Of a DNA stretch of 64,000 nt, positions 62,328 through 64,000 are shown piece by piece. The translations under genes were made by a program, and so were the position numbers. The stretch comes from Gluconacetobacter johannae (GTDB taxonomy: Bacteria > Pseudomonadota > Alphaproteobacteria > Acetobacterales > Acetobacteraceae): NCBI RefSeq assembly GCF_014174305.1, contig NZ_JABEQH010000005.1, positions 62,001 to 126,000 on the forward strand, given 5' to 3'. The notes under the pieces were generated by a model. It made no database searches. It was given only the letters and a program-made list of their open reading frames with translations, and was not told where the DNA came from. How positions within the stretch are numbered: the first letter of the stretch is position 1; each line of letters starts with the position of its first letter.

Positions 62328-63197
62328 TCAGCAGACAGTGCGAAACCGTTCGACCATCACGTCCAGAACGTCGGCCGGATCGCGCTTCCACCAGTTGTCG
62401 GCGGAAAAAATTTCGACTTCGCAGAAACTCCGGTACCCTGCGGCCTCCACGGCGGCACGGATCCCTCTGATATCGGCCACGCCGTCACCCATCATGCCGC
62501 GATCGAGAAGCACGTCGGCGGTGTCGGCCAGCCAGTCGCACAGATGAAAGCCGAGGATACGGCGCCCGGCGCGGGTGATCTGCCTGGGCAAATCGCCGTC
62601 CCACCAGACATGGTAGATGTCGATGGCGACACCCAGCGCCTCATCGTCGATCCAGTCGCACAGGTCGAGCGCCTCGCGCGTCGTCACGAGGCAGGACCGG
62701 TTTCCGCCATACACCGGGTGCAGTGGCTCAAGCGCCAGTTTCACGCCGGCCTCGCGGGCCCACGGCAGCGCGTTGGCCACCCGCTCCGCGACGATTTTCA
62801 GGCTCTCGCCCATGCCTTTGGTCCCGGGGGCGACGCCGCCCGTGACGATCGTCAGCACCGGTGCGCCGACCGCCGCCGCCTGGTCGATCGCGCGGCGGAA
62901 ATCGTCGGCAATCGCCGTGCCATCCCGTTCGGCAAGCGGCCCGACCAGGAAGGGGGTACGACACAGGCCGACGACCTCTATCCCGGATCGACGGGCATAG
63001 TCGCCGATGGCGGCCGCCCGCCCCGCCAGTTCCCGACGCCAGAAGACGATGCCGCCGATACCGCGTTCGGCACAGGCGTCGATGACGCGTTCGGGTGACC
63101 AGCCGGCGCCGGCACCTTCGACATTGTGACCAAGCGTGGCGGTATTCAGCGCCAGTGCGGTGTGGTCATGGCGGAAGTCACGCATCACTTGCGCCAT
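62328..63197 (-). CDS. TIM-barrel sugar phosphate isomerase/epimerase
   Basis: A 289-residue AP_endonuc_2/xylose-isomerase-like TIM barrel. Metal-site segments are [13 protein letters not shown] (Glu), [13 protein letters not shown] (Asp, His), GFHLCDW and a late SFCEVEIFS (Glu). These enzymes isomerise or epimerise sugars, keto-sugars or inositol derivatives. The frame starts at 63197, and ATG 63185 ([19 protein letters not shown]) is also possible. It overlaps the DUF993 gene by 20 nt. Confidence 0.87.
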   Translation of the reverse strand: MAQVMRDFRHDHTALALNTATLGHNVEGAGAGWSPERVIDACAERGIGGIVFWRRELAGRAAAIGDYARRSGIEVVGLCRTPFLVGPLAERDGTAIADDFRRAIDQAAAVGAPVLTIVTGGVAPGTKGMGESLKIVAERVANALPWAREAGVKLALEPLHPVYGGNRSCLVTTREALDLCDWIDDEALGVAIDIYHVWWDGDLPRQITRAGRRILGFHLCDWLADTADVLLDRGMMGDGVADIRGIRAAVEAAGYRSFCEVEIFSADNWWKRDPADVLDVMVERFRTVC

Positions 63198-64000
63198 ACA
63201 GCGCCAGAAGCGTTTTCATGCGCTTCACGGCAAGGTCCGGGTCCCGCAGCAGGCCGCAGCCGTCGGCCAGGCGGAAGATATCGACGAAGTCCGGCAGCGG
63301 GCGCATGGATTGCGCGCCGTTCAGCATGATGAAATGGTCCTGGAACCCATTCAGCCACGCCAGGAAGACGACTCCGGTCTTGTAATACTGGGTGGGGGCC
63401 CGGAAAATGAGGCGCGCCAGCGGCACGGTCGGATCGAGCGTTGCGCGGAACCCCGCGGCGTCGCCTTCGCCCAGTTGCCTGACCGCCGTCACCGCCGCCA
63501 CCGCGATCGGGTCGAAAATACCCAGAAGGGCATGGCTGAAGCCCTGGGCGTCGCCTTCGATCAGCTCGGGATAATTGAAGTCGTCTCCGGTATACATGCG
63601 AACGCCCGCAGGCAGACGCCGTCGCAGGCGGATTTCCTTGTCCTTGTCGAGAAGGGAAATCTTGATTCCGTCGACGCGGTCCCGGCTTTCCTCGATGATG
63701 GACAGGACCGTCTCCAGCGCGGCGTCAAAATCCTGGCTGCCCCAATAGCCTTCCAGGGCCGGGTCGAACATCTCGCCCAGCCAGTGCAGGATGACCGGCT
63801 GATCGCTGTTCGACAGCACCTGACGGTAGACGCGTCTGTAATCGTCGGGACCTCTTGCCACGCGGGCAAGGGCGCGGCTCGCCATCAGGATCAGCCGGCC
63901 GCCCAATGCCTGGATCGCCTCGGCCTGCAGCATGTAGCCCCGGATGACGTCGTCAACAGTGGATACCTGGCACAGATCCAGATGGTCGGTGCCGCAGCCG
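63178..64000 (-). CDS. DUF993 (aldolase-like) protein, 3' part; start outside window
   Basis: The visible 273 codons are the C-terminal part of a DUF993 protein, a group related to dihydrodipicolinate synthase/aldolase TIM barrels. The frame is open to the window edge (GCGTDHLDLCQVSTVDDVIR). Conserved parts are PVILHWLGEMFDPALEGYW, VDGIKISLLDKDKEI with a possible Schiff-base Lys in GIKISL, and MYTGDDFNYPELI. It probably cleaves or converts a sugar-derived keto acid. It leads into the isomerase and etfBA genes on the same strand. Confidence 0.85.
   Translation of the reverse strand, partial: GCGTDHLDLCQVSTVDDVIRGYMLQAEAIQALGGRLILMASRALARVARGPDDYRRVYRQVLSNSDQPVILHWLGEMFDPALEGYWGSQDFDAALETVLSIIEESRDRVDGIKISLLDKDKEIRLRRRLPAGVRMYTGDDFNYPELIEGDAQGFSHALLGIFDPIAVAAVTAVRQLGEGDAAGFRATLDPTVPLARLIFRAPTQYYKTGVVFLAWLNGFQDHFIMLNGAQSMRPLPDFVDIFRLADGCGLLRDPDLAVKRMKTLLALYGASDA

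Noticed and set aside
1-64000. tRNA, rRNA, CRISPR arrays, insertion sequences, prophage
   Set aside because: No transposase, integrase or phage gene, no repeat-spacer pattern and no tRNA-like cloverleaf was noticed by eye. A covariance-model search would be more sensitive for tRNA and small RNA.

Overview
The window is a 64 kb piece of a high-GC proteobacterial chromosome. The gene content (urease, Urt urea transport, TTQ amine dehydrogenase, several molybdenum hydroxylases, a PoxB-like TPP enzyme, sugar uptake and oxidation) fits an alphaproteobacterium, perhaps an acetic-acid-bacterium relative. That assignment is inference: there is no rRNA or other marker gene. I saw no tRNA, rRNA, CRISPR array or insertion sequence.

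Layout. (1) 1-3.4 kb: end of an MFS transporter, a NIPSNAP-family protein, a two-domain sulfurtransferase and, on the other strand, a MetA/SphA-type outer-membrane protein. (2) 3.4-8.3 kb: a decaying minus-strand envelope cluster with intact DUF3300 and DUF2950 genes flanked by remnants of a HAD phosphatase, a BatD-like protein and a BatB/BatC-like VWA-TPR protein. (3) 8.4-18.2 kb: an EamA exporter with a His-rich tail, then an apparent operon of two exported arginase-family ureohydrolases, a small exported protein and ureDABCEFG. (4) 18.2-25.3 kb: a TonB-dependent receptor divergent from an NCS1-permease/histidine-kinase/receiver fusion and its LuxR-type response regulator. (5) 25.4-32.3 kb: a TTQ amine dehydrogenase operon (heavy chain, MauE, MauD, light chain, cytochrome c, PPIase, HupE/UreJ, TPR-sulfotransferase). 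(6) 32.4-40.1 kb: urtABCDE followed by an exported molybdenum hydroxylase large subunit. (7) 40.2-53.5 kb: MFS exporter, histidine phosphatase, cysteine hydrolase, a PaoABC-type aldehyde oxidoreductase, a PoxB-like enzyme, a DUF6328 membrane protein, transketolase and a sugar-acid MFS transporter. (8) 53.6-64 kb: a minus-strand sugar/polyol locus with a zinc dehydrogenase, a ribose-type ABC transporter with two permeases, an aldo/keto reductase, EtfAB, a TIM-barrel isomerase and a DUF993 protein cut by the window end.

Regions 3-6 read as one system. Exported ureohydrolases would split a guanidino compound outside the cytoplasm into urea and a primary amine. Urea would enter through UrtABCDE and be hydrolysed by urease. 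The amine would be oxidised in the periplasm by the TTQ enzyme, passing electrons to cytochrome c, and the aldehyde could be oxidised by the Tat-exported molybdoenzyme. An 18-bp element (CGTCAAAYRMCSCAKRTY) lies upstream of the ureohydrolase-urease operon, between the receptor and the permease-kinase, and upstream of the amine dehydrogenase operon. This suggests common control by the permease-kinase and its response regulator. The single genes are well supported; the joined pathway and its substrate are inference.
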